Made by a program: the position numbers and the translations under genes
Shown: positions 51,223 through 59,501 of the stretch, piece by piece
Layout of the letters: each line of letters begins with the position of its first letter
Numbering within the stretch: position 1 is the stretch's first letter
The notes under the pieces: generated by a model
What the model saw: the letters and a program-made list of their open reading frames with translations, nothing else
The model's database searches: none
Told to the model about the DNA's origin: nothing
Assembly (NCBI GenBank): GCA_028710895.1
Contig: JAQTTH010000002.1
Coordinates: forward strand, 404,876-468,875
DNA from: Paludibacter sp.
Lineage (GTDB): Bacteria > Bacteroidota > Bacteroidia > Bacteroidales > Paludibacteraceae
Direction of reading: 5' to 3'
DNA length: 64,000 nucleotides

Positions 51223-53694
51223 TCAATTATTCATTGTCAATTGTCCATTAATTACGTATTCTTTCCCTTTTTCCGTTTTTAAATCGTAAAGATAAGTTTT
51301 TTTCAATGTCACCGCATTGAGTTTAGCTTCTTTACTAATTAAAGGTTTACCCGTTTCGGGAACGTAAAATAATGGATTCGGATTTTCGACTTTGGCGGTT
51401 TTTAGTCCGATACATTTAAGTGGCGTAAGTGACCGTAAGCGGCAATTACCTCCATTTCGCGAGCGAATTGTCACTTTTTTAAGTTTGCCATTGCTCCATT
51501 TAATGTCCATTTCGAAGCCTCCACGAGCTACCAATCCTTTTACCTCTCCGTTTTGCCAAACCGTAGGAAGGGCAGGGAGCAGGTAAATAAATCCATCCTG
51601 ACTTTGCATCAGCATTTCGGCAATGCCAGCGGTGCAACCAAAGTTTCCATCGATTTGGAAAGGTGGGTGTGCATCGAAAAAATTCGGATAAGTTCCACCG
51701 TGTTTAGGTTCGTTGCGAACCAACGATAGCTGGTCAGTTATTAGTTTGTACGCATGATCGCCATCGAGCAGGCGAGCCCAGTAGCACACTTTCCAGGCCA
51801 TGCTCCAGCCGGTGGATGGATCGCCACGGTGGATAAGTGAAGTGCGGGCTGCATCGAACAATTCGGGCGTGCGGAACGGCGAAATCTGATTGCCGGGGAA
51901 CAATCCCCACAAGTGCGAAACATGGCGGTGCATATCCTCAGGATTGTCCCAATCGTACATCCATTCCTGTAATTGTCCCCATTTACCCACCTGAAACGGA
52001 GCCATTTCGGCTAAACGGGTTTTCAGGTGTTGCGCATAATCAGCATCAGTATTTAATATTTGGGAACTGGAAATAACAATATTCCAAAGGCTTGAAATCA
52101 GCTCGTTATCCATGGTGACGCCACCCGATATGGTAGATTTGCCACCGCTTCCGGCATGTGTGTTTTCGGGCGAACTGCTAGGACAAAGTATTAACCAACC
52201 ACTTTTAGGTTCTTTTACCATCACCTGATCGAAGAAAATGGCAGCATCTTTCATAATCGGATATACCGATTTCAGAAACTCCAAATCACCGGTGTATAGA
52301 TAATGTTCCCACAAATGACGGCTTAGCCAGGCACCGCCAGCCAGCCACATGCCCGAAGGCGATTTGTCGATAGAACCAGTTACGCGCCAGATGTCGGTAT
52401 TATGATGCAATACCCAGCCGTCGGCACTGTACATCGTTTTAGCGCTTTCTTTGCCGGTTTCGCTTACTTCTTTAGTAAGTTTGAACAAAGGCTCGTTTAA
52501 CTCAGTCAGGTTGGTCACTTCTGCCGGCCAGTAATTCATTTCCAGGTTGATGTTGGTTGTGTATTTACTATCCCACGAAGGCAACATTTTGTCGTTCCAG
52601 ATTCCTTGTAAATTAGCAGGTTGACTACCCGGTTGCGAACAGGAAATAAGCAGGTAACGTCCAAATTTATAATAAGTTGCCACCAAATTTACATCGTTTG
52701 TTTTGGCGAAATTCTCAATGCGCTTGTCGGTTGTTTCTGCAGAGAGATTCGGACCTAAATCCAGCGACGATCTATCCATCCATTTTTTGAAAAATGCCTC
52801 GTGCGACTTTTTCATGTCAGCAAAATCCTTTCCTGTCGCATTGTTCAGGTAGGTTTTTGCACGTTCTGCTGGATCGGCGGTTATGTCCTTGTAATTATTG
52901 AAGTTGGTGGCAATCGACACATAAAGAATAGCTTCATCTGCATTTTCCACAGATAAAACGCCATCTTTACAAGTCATACGTCCACCCTGAATATTGGCTG
53001 TTACGCGTCCCTGAAATTTTATTTTTCCTTTTTGTCCTTCATGATTGGCAGCTGTACCATCCAATGTTACGCAATTGCCATCCGAAGCAATCATCACATC
53101 CTGATGAGGCGAAGTAAATACAGCATTGAAGGTAATTTGCTGTTTTTTAGAGGCTGTCAGGCGAATTACCACCACTTGGTCGGTAAACGAAGTGAAGGTT
53201 TCGCGCTTAAAGCTGACGCCATCTACTTTATAAGTCACCACGGCACATGCAGAGTCCAGATTCAGATCTCGATAATAATCGGTGTAGCGGGTATGCCCGG
53301 GGAATGAAATGCGCAAATCGCCAAATGGCTGAAAAGGCATGCCCTGATTGGTAGCCGACATTACTTTTTGAGTAGCCAACGCTTGCGCTTCCTCGTATTT
53401 TCCGGCAAAAATTAGCTGTTGTAACTCAGGAATAGCTTTAAGTGCAGCCGGATTGGGATTATTATTAGGACTACCCGCCCAAATAGTTGCTTCGTTTAGT
53501 TGAATTTGTTCAGTACCCGGATTGCCAAACACCATAGCACCCAGTCGACCATTTCCCAATGGCAACGCTTCGGTCCAGACCTGAGCCGGACGGTCGTACC
53601 AAAGTTTATAGGCATTAGATTGTGCTAATAATGAGGAAATTCCACAACTAATTGAGAAAACAAGAGTGCAGAAGCTTTTTATTTTGTAGGTCAT
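51223..53694 (-). CDS. Exported GH95 enzyme, possibly alpha-L-galactosidase
   Basis: An 823-residue GH95 glycosidase with a signal peptide ([20 protein letters not shown]) and the opening [19 protein letters not shown]. The core shows [20 protein letters not shown], the substrate-site segment [12 protein letters not shown] (Thr379, Asn381, Asn383), [20 protein letters not shown] with the general-acid Glu, and [17 protein letters not shown] with the catalytic-base-side Asp. Both key Asn residues are intact. At the position two before the first Asn, fucose-specific enzymes have His; here it is Thr379. As I recall, Thr at this place is found in a characterised alpha-L-galactosidase of the family, so L-galactose (present in RG-II side chain A) is a plausible target. 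It is the first gene of the operon running through GH140 to GH78. Alpha-L-fucosidase activity remains possible. Confidence 0.88.
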   Translation of the reverse strand: MTYKIKSFCTLVFSISCGISSLLAQSNAYKLWYDRPAQVWTEALPLGNGRLGAMVFGNPGTEQIQLNEATIWAGSPNNNPNPAALKAIPELQQLIFAGKYEEAQALATQKVMSATNQGMPFQPFGDLRISFPGHTRYTDYYRDLNLDSACAVVTYKVDGVSFKRETFTSFTDQVVVIRLTASKKQQITFNAVFTSPHQDVMIASDGNCVTLDGTAANHEGQKGKIKFQGRVTANIQGGRMTCKDGVLSVENADEAILYVSIATNFNNYKDITADPAERAKTYLNNATGKDFADMKKSHEAFFKKWMDRSSLDLGPNLSAETTDKRIENFAKTNDVNLVATYYKFGRYLLISCSQPGSQPANLQGIWNDKMLPSWDSKYTTNINLEMNYWPAEVTNLTELNEPLFKLTKEVSETGKESAKTMYSADGWVLHHNTDIWRVTGSIDKSPSGMWLAGGAWLSRHLWEHYLYTGDLEFLKSVYPIMKDAAIFFDQVMVKEPKSGWLILCPSSSPENTHAGSGGKSTISGGVTMDNELISSLWNIVISSSQILNTDADYAQHLKTRLAEMAPFQVGKWGQLQEWMYDWDNPEDMHRHVSHLWGLFPGNQISPFRTPELFDAARTSLIHRGDPSTGWSMAWKVCYWARLLDGDHAYKLITDQLSLVRNEPKHGGTYPNFFDAHPPFQIDGNFGCTAGIAEMLMQSQDGFIYLLPALPTVWQNGEVKGLVARGGFEMDIKWSNGKLKKVTIRSRNGGNCRLRSLTPLKCIGLKTAKVENPNPLFYVPETGKPLISKEAKLNAVTLKKTYLYDLKTEKGKEYVINGQLTMNN

Positions 53695-53716
53695 TTACAG
53701 ATGTTTTTTTACTTTC

Positions 53717-53724
53717 CAAAAGTA
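53717..53724 (-). promoter_or_regulatory. Candidate promoter -7 box for the GH95-GH140-GH78 operon
   Basis: TACTTTTG on the reverse strand matches TAnnTTTG, 22-30 bases before the GH95 start at 53694. No standard-spaced -33 box was recognised. Confidence 0.4.
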
Positions 53725-53785
53725 ATATAAATGACGTAAATTCATGGGATTTGTACCCAAAAAGTAAGCGTTTGACTTAAAATAG

Positions 53786-53820
53786 AAAAGGCAACATAAA
53801 TTGACTTCATGTTGCCTTTT
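53786..53820 (-). terminator. Terminator after the DeoR regulator gene
   Basis: Perfect 12-bp arms AAAAGGCAACAT (53786-53797) and ATGTTGCCTTTT (53809-53820) enclose an 11-base loop. On the reverse strand it lies 24 bases after the regulator stop codon and ends in UUUU. Confidence 0.85.
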
Positions 53821-53844
53821 CAATATCTCGGATAAATGTTCTTT

Positions 53845-54612
53845 TTAATGTTCTGCTATAATGAATTGAACATCGTACGTTTTGAGCCATTCAATATCTT
53901 CGGGTTTAATTCTGAAATCGGTAATTAGATAATTGATTAGCGATAAAGCTCCCAAACTGGCAAAGGCGTTTTTGCCAATTTTGCTGGAATCGGCAACCAG
54001 ATATACCTCATTGGCTGATTCTATCATGGCACGCTTTACACAGATATCGCTGATTCCGGGGTAAGTAAGCCCGGATTTAAGTGCAATACCAGCTGTTGCC
54101 AGGAAAAGTTTATCTACATGCAGGTTTTGGAAAAAATCAGCAGCTTTCTGACCTGTAAGCGAAAGGGTGGGGGCTTTAAACTCGCCGCCGGTTACTACCA
54201 CTGTTATGCCTGCCTGAGCTCCCAAAATCAAAGCAATATTCAGAGCATTTGTAATGACAGTGAGGTTGTTGTAACCGGTAAGTAGCTTTGCAATCTCGGT
54301 TGTTGTTGAGCCCGAATCCAAAATGATTGCTTCGCCATCGTGAATGTATTCAACGGCTTTGCGGGCAATCATCATTTTTTCGGTGATGTTTTCCTGATTT
54401 TGCAGACTGAAGTTGCGAACGTTCAGATCAATATTTTTAAGGTATGCTCCGCCATGTTCCCGCACAATAAAACCATCTTTCTCCAAAGATTCCAGGTCTT
54501 GTCGGATAGTTACCTCGGTAACTTTGAAAATCCGACTCAGGTCCATTACTTTAGCATGACCATCTTCTCGGATGAGCTCAAGAATTTTATCGCGACGTTG
54601 ATTCTGAAGCAT
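53845..54612 (-). CDS. DeoR-family sugar-metabolism regulator
   Basis: A 255-residue cytoplasmic transcription regulator of normal DeoR length. The N-terminal helix-turn-helix reads RRDKILELIREDGHAKVMDLSRIF then VTIRQDLESLEKDG (residues ~6-52). The C-terminal sensor domain has the phosphosugar-binding fold, with ILDSGSTTTEIAKLL at about residue 97 and FLATAGIALKSGLTYPG. DeoR proteins usually repress a sugar operon until a phosphorylated intermediate binds. Its gene starts 6 bases after ribB, so the two share a transcript. The nearby isomerase/kinase/transketolase operon is the obvious target; two 10-bp direct repeats at 60357-60376 in that operon's leader are a candidate site. That link is inferred. 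Confidence 0.92.
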   Translation of the reverse strand: MLQNQRRDKILELIREDGHAKVMDLSRIFKVTEVTIRQDLESLEKDGFIVREHGGAYLKNIDLNVRNFSLQNQENITEKMMIARKAVEYIHDGEAIILDSGSTTTEIAKLLTGYNNLTVITNALNIALILGAQAGITVVVTGGEFKAPTLSLTGQKAADFFQNLHVDKLFLATAGIALKSGLTYPGISDICVKRAMIESANEVYLVADSSKIGKNAFASLGALSLINYLITDFRIKPEDIEWLKTYDVQFIIAEH

Positions 54613-54618
54613 AGCTTT

Positions 54619-55239
54619 TTAGATGATTGATTTTCTGTATTGCACTAGTTGTGTGATTGAGATGAGCTTAATGTTATGTTCTTTGGCTACCTCCATCAGG
54701 TCGTTCAGACGAGCCATAGTTCCATCATCATTCATCACTTCTACAAGGATTCCACAGGGATTCAATCCTGCCAGCATAGGCAAATCTACCGAAGCTTCGG
54801 TATGCCCCATACGCCCTAAAACACCGTCAGGATTAGCAATCAGTGGGAAAATATGTCCCGGGCGGCCTAAGTCTTCTGGTTTTGTGTTTTTATCAACAAG
54901 CGCTTTTGCCGTTTTTGCACGGTCGGAAGCTGAAATACCCGTTGTGCAGCCATGCCCGAGCAAATCTACCGAAACGGTAAAGGCTGTTGACAAAGTAGCT
55001 GTATTATTTTGTACCATTCTTTCCAACGAAAGCTCCAGCGCACGTTCTTCGGTAATAGCAGCGCAAATCAGTCCACGACCAAACTTTGCCATAAAGTTTA
55101 TTATTTCGGGAGTAATCAAATCGGCAGCTGCTATAAAGTCACCTTCGTTTTCGCGCGCAACATCATCAAATACCAACACTACTTTTCCTTTGCGGATATC
55201 ATCAATAGCTTCTTCTACCGAATTAAATTTTTCAGACAT
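54619..55239 (-). CDS. ribB: Free-standing 3,4-dihydroxy-2-butanone 4-phosphate synthase (RibB)
   Basis: A 206-residue single-domain RibB. In riboflavin synthesis it converts ribulose 5-phosphate to dihydroxybutanone phosphate and formate. Active-site motifs are intact: VFDDVARENEGDFIAAADLIT (the acidic loop, with Val-Ala in place of the usual Glu-Asp between DD and RENEGD), GRGLICAAIT, TGISASDRAKT, RPGHIFPL and GRMGHTEASVDL. Most Bacteroidota carry RibB fused to GTP cyclohydrolase II; here that domain is absent. No other riboflavin genes and no FMN-riboswitch-like leader are seen. Instead it is cotranscribed with a DeoR sugar regulator beside a pentose-type operon. It may be a normal riboflavin enzyme in an unusual place, or a copy recruited to sugar phosphate chemistry; the sequence alone cannot decide. 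Confidence 0.88.
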   Translation of the reverse strand: MSEKFNSVEEAIDDIRKGKVVLVFDDVARENEGDFIAAADLITPEIINFMAKFGRGLICAAITEERALELSLERMVQNNTATLSTAFTVSVDLLGHGCTTGISASDRAKTAKALVDKNTKPEDLGRPGHIFPLIANPDGVLGRMGHTEASVDLPMLAGLNPCGILVEVMNDDGTMARLNDLMEVAKEHNIKLISITQLVQYRKSII

Positions 55240-55304
55240 AATATGTTTTTATTGCTCATTTTCAGGTATTTTTGAATTCTTATACCCTCAGTTTATTTTG
55301 GGTG

Positions 55305-55312
55305 CAAAGATA
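55305..55312 (-). promoter_or_regulatory. Candidate promoter -7 box for ribB-deoR
   Basis: TATCTTTG followed by C on the reverse strand is a very good match to TAnnTTTG, 66 bases before the ribB start and downstream of the terminator at 55453-55495. It implies an independent ribB-deoR transcript. Confidence 0.55.
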
Positions 55313-55452
55313 GCAATAAATTTCAAAAGAAATGCTGAATTCAGTTGTCCAAAATTAGTTTGGAATCGGCAGAATAGGAACCATTATTTTCCAACAGCAC
55401 CATCATTTTAAGTGCAAACTAAACAATTATTAAATATCGTTAGTTGATGTAT

Positions 55453-55495
55453 AAAAAAATGCCCTGAATCTTCCGATTATAGAGATTCAGGGCAT
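55453..55495 (-). terminator. Terminator after the isomerase gene
   Basis: Perfect 13-bp arms ATGCCCTGAATCT (55459-55471) and AGATTCAGGGCAT (55483-55495), an 11-base loop and a U-run on the reverse strand end the transketolase-kinase-isomerase operon. Confidence 0.9.
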
Positions 55496-55504
55496 AAGAA
55501 ATAT

Positions 55505-56926
55505 TTATTTGTGACGATACAAGCTCCAGCCAAGGTAATTGTCTACGGCTTCTTCCAGAATTTCAACCACATTGGAACGAACCATAGCCACGTGATGCTC
55601 GTATCCGTTTTTGCAGATATATTTCAATAACTGTTGCAGATTATCTACATGCGAAACGGCAATACCACCATCCATTGCATATGGGTCTTGTGTGAATGTA
55701 CCTTCACCTACGTACGATTTGATGATTCCTTTTGGGTCGTCGGTTGAGATACGGAAGTAAGAGAATTCGCCCGGAGCAACGGCGCCTTTCACGGCTCCGA
55801 AAGTATTCTCTTGCCCTAAAACTGTTCCCAAAACATCAAGCGAACCAATAGTCAACTCATTTTGCATAAAGCTTTTAGGATAATTACTACAATGTGTACA
55901 AACGCATTTATTGCGATCGGTACCAAAGTTATTGTTCCAGTCGAGCAGAGCAGGTGCTTTGCCCGAAGCAAGCATCAGGGCATACATCGAAACCGAGCCG
56001 GCAATGTCTACTTCGCAAGCACTTGGCATTAATTTTTCACCCAACATGCTCATAGTGAGACATGATGCACAACCGTAATTGTTTTGCAACGAATCCCAAC
56101 ATTCAATAGTGCTGGCATCAATATCATTGGCAGCAATCCAGTTTTCAACAGCTAAGCCAAATTTAGCCTGACGAATAATTTTGTCTTCGTGAACGGAAGT
56201 TGCAATTTTACCATAGTCCTTAATTTCGGCTAATTTCCATTTTAATTCAGCCGATTGCAGATTAACTTTATTAGCAGCCCCCAAAATTTCGGAAAGATCG
56301 ACAGTAATTACTGTGATACCTGAAGCCTGAAGTATTTTTTCGCTGGCACGAACGGTTTGGAAGGCTGCCGGGCGAGCACCAATGGCGCCAATACGGGCGT
56401 TGCGCATACCGTTTACAACGCGGCAAACCGAAGCAAATTTTTCAATATCTTTATCGAACAATTCGCTGTCGAGCGGATACGTATGGAAAGTGGTGTCTGT
56501 AAATGGAATTCCGTATTGATAGAAGTTGTTGCAAACTGAAATTTTACCGCAAAATGCGTCACGACGGCTGTATACATCTACTTTATCATTGTCATCGTCG
56601 CAAGCCTGAACCAAAATAGGCACGTTCAGATTAGCCAGTTTGATGGCATTTACTATGCCTAATTCGTTGCTGAAATTAGGAAGAACGATAATAATACCGT
56701 CAATTTTATCGCGGTTTTCGCTAAACAATTTTGCACATTTTTTTCCATCTTCGTAATTGTCTACACTTCCTGAAACAGTTGCATCAACGGGAAGAATCAC
56801 ATAATCGTGTCCCAACGATTCAATTTTTGGAAGTAAAATCTCACGAGCGGCTAAACCAAGTTTAGCACTGAAAATATCCCTTGTTCCAATGATAAGACCA
56901 AAGGTAAGTCTTTGTTTATAAGCCAT
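55505..56926 (-). CDS. Sugar isomerase of the L-fucose/L-arabinose isomerase superfamily
   Basis: Cytoplasmic ketol-isomerase-like protein of 473 residues. It is shorter than typical L-fucose isomerase (near 590) and lacks close agreement with RhaA or AraA. It begins with LTFGLIIGTRDIFSAKLG, has the two N-terminal Rossmann-like regions (GIIIVLPNFSNELGIVNAI; ARIGAIGARPAAFQTVRAS), and the metal-site part with Glu305 and Asp307 in CEVDIAGSVSMYAL and Asp329 in LLDWNN, where this superfamily binds manganese. It should interconvert an aldose and a ketose. Gene order (split transketolase, FGGY kinase, this isomerase) is that expected for conversion of D-apiose to apulose, phosphorylation and transketolase cleavage. 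A fucose, arabinose or related isomerase remains the alternative. Confidence 0.82.
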   Translation of the reverse strand: MAYKQRLTFGLIIGTRDIFSAKLGLAAREILLPKIESLGHDYVILPVDATVSGSVDNYEDGKKCAKLFSENRDKIDGIIIVLPNFSNELGIVNAIKLANLNVPILVQACDDDNDKVDVYSRRDAFCGKISVCNNFYQYGIPFTDTTFHTYPLDSELFDKDIEKFASVCRVVNGMRNARIGAIGARPAAFQTVRASEKILQASGITVITVDLSEILGAANKVNLQSAELKWKLAEIKDYGKIATSVHEDKIIRQAKFGLAVENWIAANDIDASTIECWDSLQNNYGCASCLTMSMLGEKLMPSACEVDIAGSVSMYALMLASGKAPALLDWNNNFGTDRNKCVCTHCSNYPKSFMQNELTIGSLDVLGTVLGQENTFGAVKGAVAPGEFSYFRISTDDPKGIIKSYVGEGTFTQDPYAMDGGIAVSHVDNLQQLLKYICKNGYEHHVAMVRSNVVEILEEAVDNYLGWSLYRHK

Positions 56927-56962
56927 GTTTTGATATTTTAAGTGATTGTATGATGATTTGTT

Positions 56963-58441
56963 TTATTTCAAGGTAGCTCGAAGAATGGCTTTTTTCCATT
57001 GCTCATGCAATTCGTTTACTTGGGCAACGTCCATTTTCGGTTCTATGTAATCGTTTTGTGAGCGCAGCGCAGCTGCTGAATCTAAATCAGTCAGTTGGTT
57101 AAGCGCAAAGCCATTCATCAGTATAGCTCCCAGAGCAGATGCTTCTTCAATGGGGCTACGATTTATTTTTGCATGTAACATATCAGCCTGAAACTGCATC
57201 AGAAAATTGTTTTTTACCGGACCTCCATCAACCCGGAGTTCCAATAATTTTACACCTGATTCCTGGATGAGATTCATCAGGTCTTTTACCTGATAGGCAA
57301 TTGATTCCAGTGCAGCGCGAACAATATGCGCTTTGCCTGTTCCGCGGTTCATTCCACAAATAAGTGCTTTAGCATCGTTGTCCCACCAGGGCGCTCCAAG
57401 GCCTGCAAATGCAGGAACGAAACACACTCCATCGGTACCTTTTACCGAAGTTGCCAGTGCTTCTGTTTCTGCTGCCGACTCAATCAGTTTCAGGTCATCC
57501 TGCAACCATTTTATGGTAGCTCCGGTACAGTGAATATTACCTTCGAAAGCATAATAAACTTTTCCTTTGGCGGCAAACCCGATTGATGTAACCAGCCCTT
57601 GCGGAGCAGAAAGTGGCTGTTCGCCAATGTTTACCATAATAGATGAGCCGGTTCCATAGGTTGCTTTCCCCATTCCGTCCGAGAAGCACATCTGTCCTAC
57701 CAGAGCACCGTGTGAGTCGCCCAGCACACCGGCAATTGGAATTTGTTGAAAAATACCATCCATTGTGGTGGTGCCAAACTGACCGTCGCATGGAAGTGCT
57801 TCGGGAAGCATATTTAATGGTATTGTGAACAGATTAAGCAGTTCTTTATCCCAACTTAATGTATTAATATTGAAAAGTAAAGTACGGGAAGCATTGGTGT
57901 AGTCGGTGGCATGAACTTTTCCTTTGGTCAGATTCCAGATTAACCAACTATCCATGGTTCCCATCAGTAAATGGCCATCCTGAGCTGCCTGACGGGCTCC
58001 GGAGACATTGTCCAGAATCCATTTTACGCCGCTGGCTGAAAAATAGGGATTAATGATTAGGCCCGTTTTCCGGGTGACCATGGGTTCATGTCCCTGAGCT
58101 AAAAGTTCTTCGCAAATTTGTGTTCCACGATTGCATTGCCATACTACTGCATTGTAAATTGGATTTCCTGTTCGTTTATCCCAAACCACTACTGTTTCGC
58201 GCTGATTGGTTATAGCAATTGAAGTAATATCTTGTTGATCAACATCAACAGTCGAAATCAGTTGTTTTACTGCATTGTAGGTGTTTTCGATAATCTCAAC
58301 CGGATCATGTTCTACCCAACCAGCTTGTGGGTAATACTGCTTGTGGTCAATGGAAACACGACTCATCAAAGTTGCTTTTTCATCAAACAACATTGCTTTT
58401 GTGGCCGAAGTGCTTTGGTCAATGGCAATTGTATACTTCAT
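56963..58441 (-). CDS. FGGY-family sugar kinase, glycerol-kinase-like with altered pocket
   Basis: A 492-residue cytoplasmic kinase with the whole glycerol-kinase framework: IAIDQSTSATKAMLFD, GWVEHDPVEI, TNQRETVVVWDK, YFSASGVKWILDN, ATDYTNASRTLLFNI and the ATP-site TYGTGSSIMVNIG. Glycerol-contact residues Arg81, Glu82, Tyr133 and the catalytic Asp242 are kept. The Gln that follows the Asp in glycerol kinase is Ser243, and the Phe of its GTGCF motif is Ser267. Both changes should widen the pocket, suggesting a larger polyol or ketose as substrate. It is 36 bases from the isomerase gene and 112 bases from the transketolase genes. Phosphorylation of apulose or another pentulose is therefore preferred over glycerol, by inference. 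Confidence 0.83.
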   Translation of the reverse strand: MKYTIAIDQSTSATKAMLFDEKATLMSRVSIDHKQYYPQAGWVEHDPVEIIENTYNAVKQLISTVDVDQQDITSIAITNQRETVVVWDKRTGNPIYNAVVWQCNRGTQICEELLAQGHEPMVTRKTGLIINPYFSASGVKWILDNVSGARQAAQDGHLLMGTMDSWLIWNLTKGKVHATDYTNASRTLLFNINTLSWDKELLNLFTIPLNMLPEALPCDGQFGTTTMDGIFQQIPIAGVLGDSHGALVGQMCFSDGMGKATYGTGSSIMVNIGEQPLSAPQGLVTSIGFAAKGKVYYAFEGNIHCTGATIKWLQDDLKLIESAAETEALATSVKGTDGVCFVPAFAGLGAPWWDNDAKALICGMNRGTGKAHIVRAALESIAYQVKDLMNLIQESGVKLLELRVDGGPVKNNFLMQFQADMLHAKINRSPIEEASALGAILMNGFALNQLTDLDSAAALRSQNDYIEPKMDVAQVNELHEQWKKAILRATLK

Positions 58442-58487
58442 GCTTTTCGAAGTCAGAATAATTTAGATTTAAAAATAGTGTTGAAAA

Positions 58488-58525
58488 GGATTCAACCGCA
58501 ACAATAATAGTAGACGATTGAATCC
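58488..58525. repeat. Inverted repeat between the transketolase and kinase genes
   Basis: GGATTCAA (58488-58495) and TTGAATCC (58518-58525) are perfect 8-bp arms 22 bases apart. There is no U-tract, so partial attenuation or mRNA processing inside the operon is more likely than termination. Confidence 0.4.
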
Positions 58526-58553
58526 TGAATATGTCACCAATTTTAAGGAACTT

Positions 58554-59501
58554 TTATTTGCAAAATGAAATTGCTGTATCGAATATTCCATCAGCATCAA
58601 TCCCATAATGTTTGAAAATTTGAAGTGGCGTTGCATGAATCGAATTTTCATCCGGAATTCCCAAAATTCGCATGGATACAGGGCAACTTTGTGATACAAT
58701 TTCTGCCACTGCACCACCCAGGCCACCAAATGTGCTGTGTTCTTCCACCGTAATTATTTTGCCTGTTTCGCGCGCTGCTTTTTCCACTATTTCTTTATCA
58801 AATGGCTTGAGCGTATGCATATCAATAACCCTGGCTTTAATTCCCTGTGCATGAAGCCTTTTTCCGGCTTCAAGGCAATGGTAAACTGTTTCACCTGTTC
58901 CGATAATAGTCAGGTCGTCACCATCCAGTAATAGATTCGCTTTTCCTATTTTATATTCGCAATTCACGTTCTCATACACATTCGGAACGGCATTTCTGCC
59001 CACACGGATATAAACCGGATGTGGGTAATCGATGAGTTCTTCTACCAATTTTTGGGTTTGGTAAATGTCGCAGGGAAGTACGATATGCATTCCGGGGAAT
59101 GTTCGTAAAACGGCAATGTCGTGCAGACTGTGGTGCGAAAATCCCAATGCTCCGTAACTAACACCTCCGCTCACGCCCAAAATTTTGACCGGATTAGCGG
59201 AATAAGCCACGTCGACTTTCACTTGTTCCAGACTACGTGCCACGTAAAAGCACGCAGGTCCGCAAACAAAGGTCTTTTTGCCCGCTGAAGCTAAACCGGC
59301 TGCAACACCCACTGCGTTTTGCTCGGCAATACCCAACTCCACGAATTGATCCGGAAGCTCATTGGCAAATGAATCGAGTGTTACCGAACCTCGGGCATCG
59401 GTCGTTACAGCTACAATATTTTTGTCTTTTTTTGCCAGCTCTACCAGTGTGTCGGTAAACATTTTACGGCAAGGGATTGTATTTTTATTTTCGGTGCTCA
59501 T
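58554..59501 (-). CDS. Split transketolase, C-terminal subunit
   Basis: A 315-residue protein covering the pyrimidine-binding and C-terminal domains of transketolase. The thiamine-activating Glu is Glu60 in ELGIAEQN, and YGALGFSHHSLHDIAVLRTFPGM-like residues (SHHSLHD) form the active-site loop; VYIRVGR and TVEEHSTFGGLGGAV follow. It needs the N-terminal subunit encoded just upstream (59498-60352); the start and stop codons overlap as ATGA, typical of subunits made in equal amounts. Bacterial split transketolases of this kind include the apulose-4-phosphate transketolase of apiose catabolism, which yields dihydroxyacetone phosphate and xylulose 5-phosphate from apulose 4-phosphate and glyceraldehyde 3-phosphate. 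With the adjoining kinase and isomerase genes, that role is plausible. A housekeeping or other pentose role is possible. Confidence 0.9.
   Translation of the reverse strand: MSTENKNTIPCRKMFTDTLVELAKKDKNIVAVTTDARGSVTLDSFANELPDQFVELGIAEQNAVGVAAGLASAGKKTFVCGPACFYVARSLEQVKVDVAYSANPVKILGVSGGVSYGALGFSHHSLHDIAVLRTFPGMHIVLPCDIYQTQKLVEELIDYPHPVYIRVGRNAVPNVYENVNCEYKIGKANLLLDGDDLTIIGTGETVYHCLEAGKRLHAQGIKARVIDMHTLKPFDKEIVEKAARETGKIITVEEHSTFGGLGGAVAEIVSQSCPVSMRILGIPDENSIHATPLQIFKHYGIDADGIFDTAISFCK

Noticed and set aside
55240..55504. FMN riboswitch upstream of ribB
   Set aside because: The leader lacks the conserved RFN-element segments; only a promoter box and the preceding terminator are seen.
56963..58441. 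Glycerol kinase GlpK
   Set aside because: Two substrate-pocket residues are changed and there is no glycerol facilitator or dehydrogenase gene nearby.
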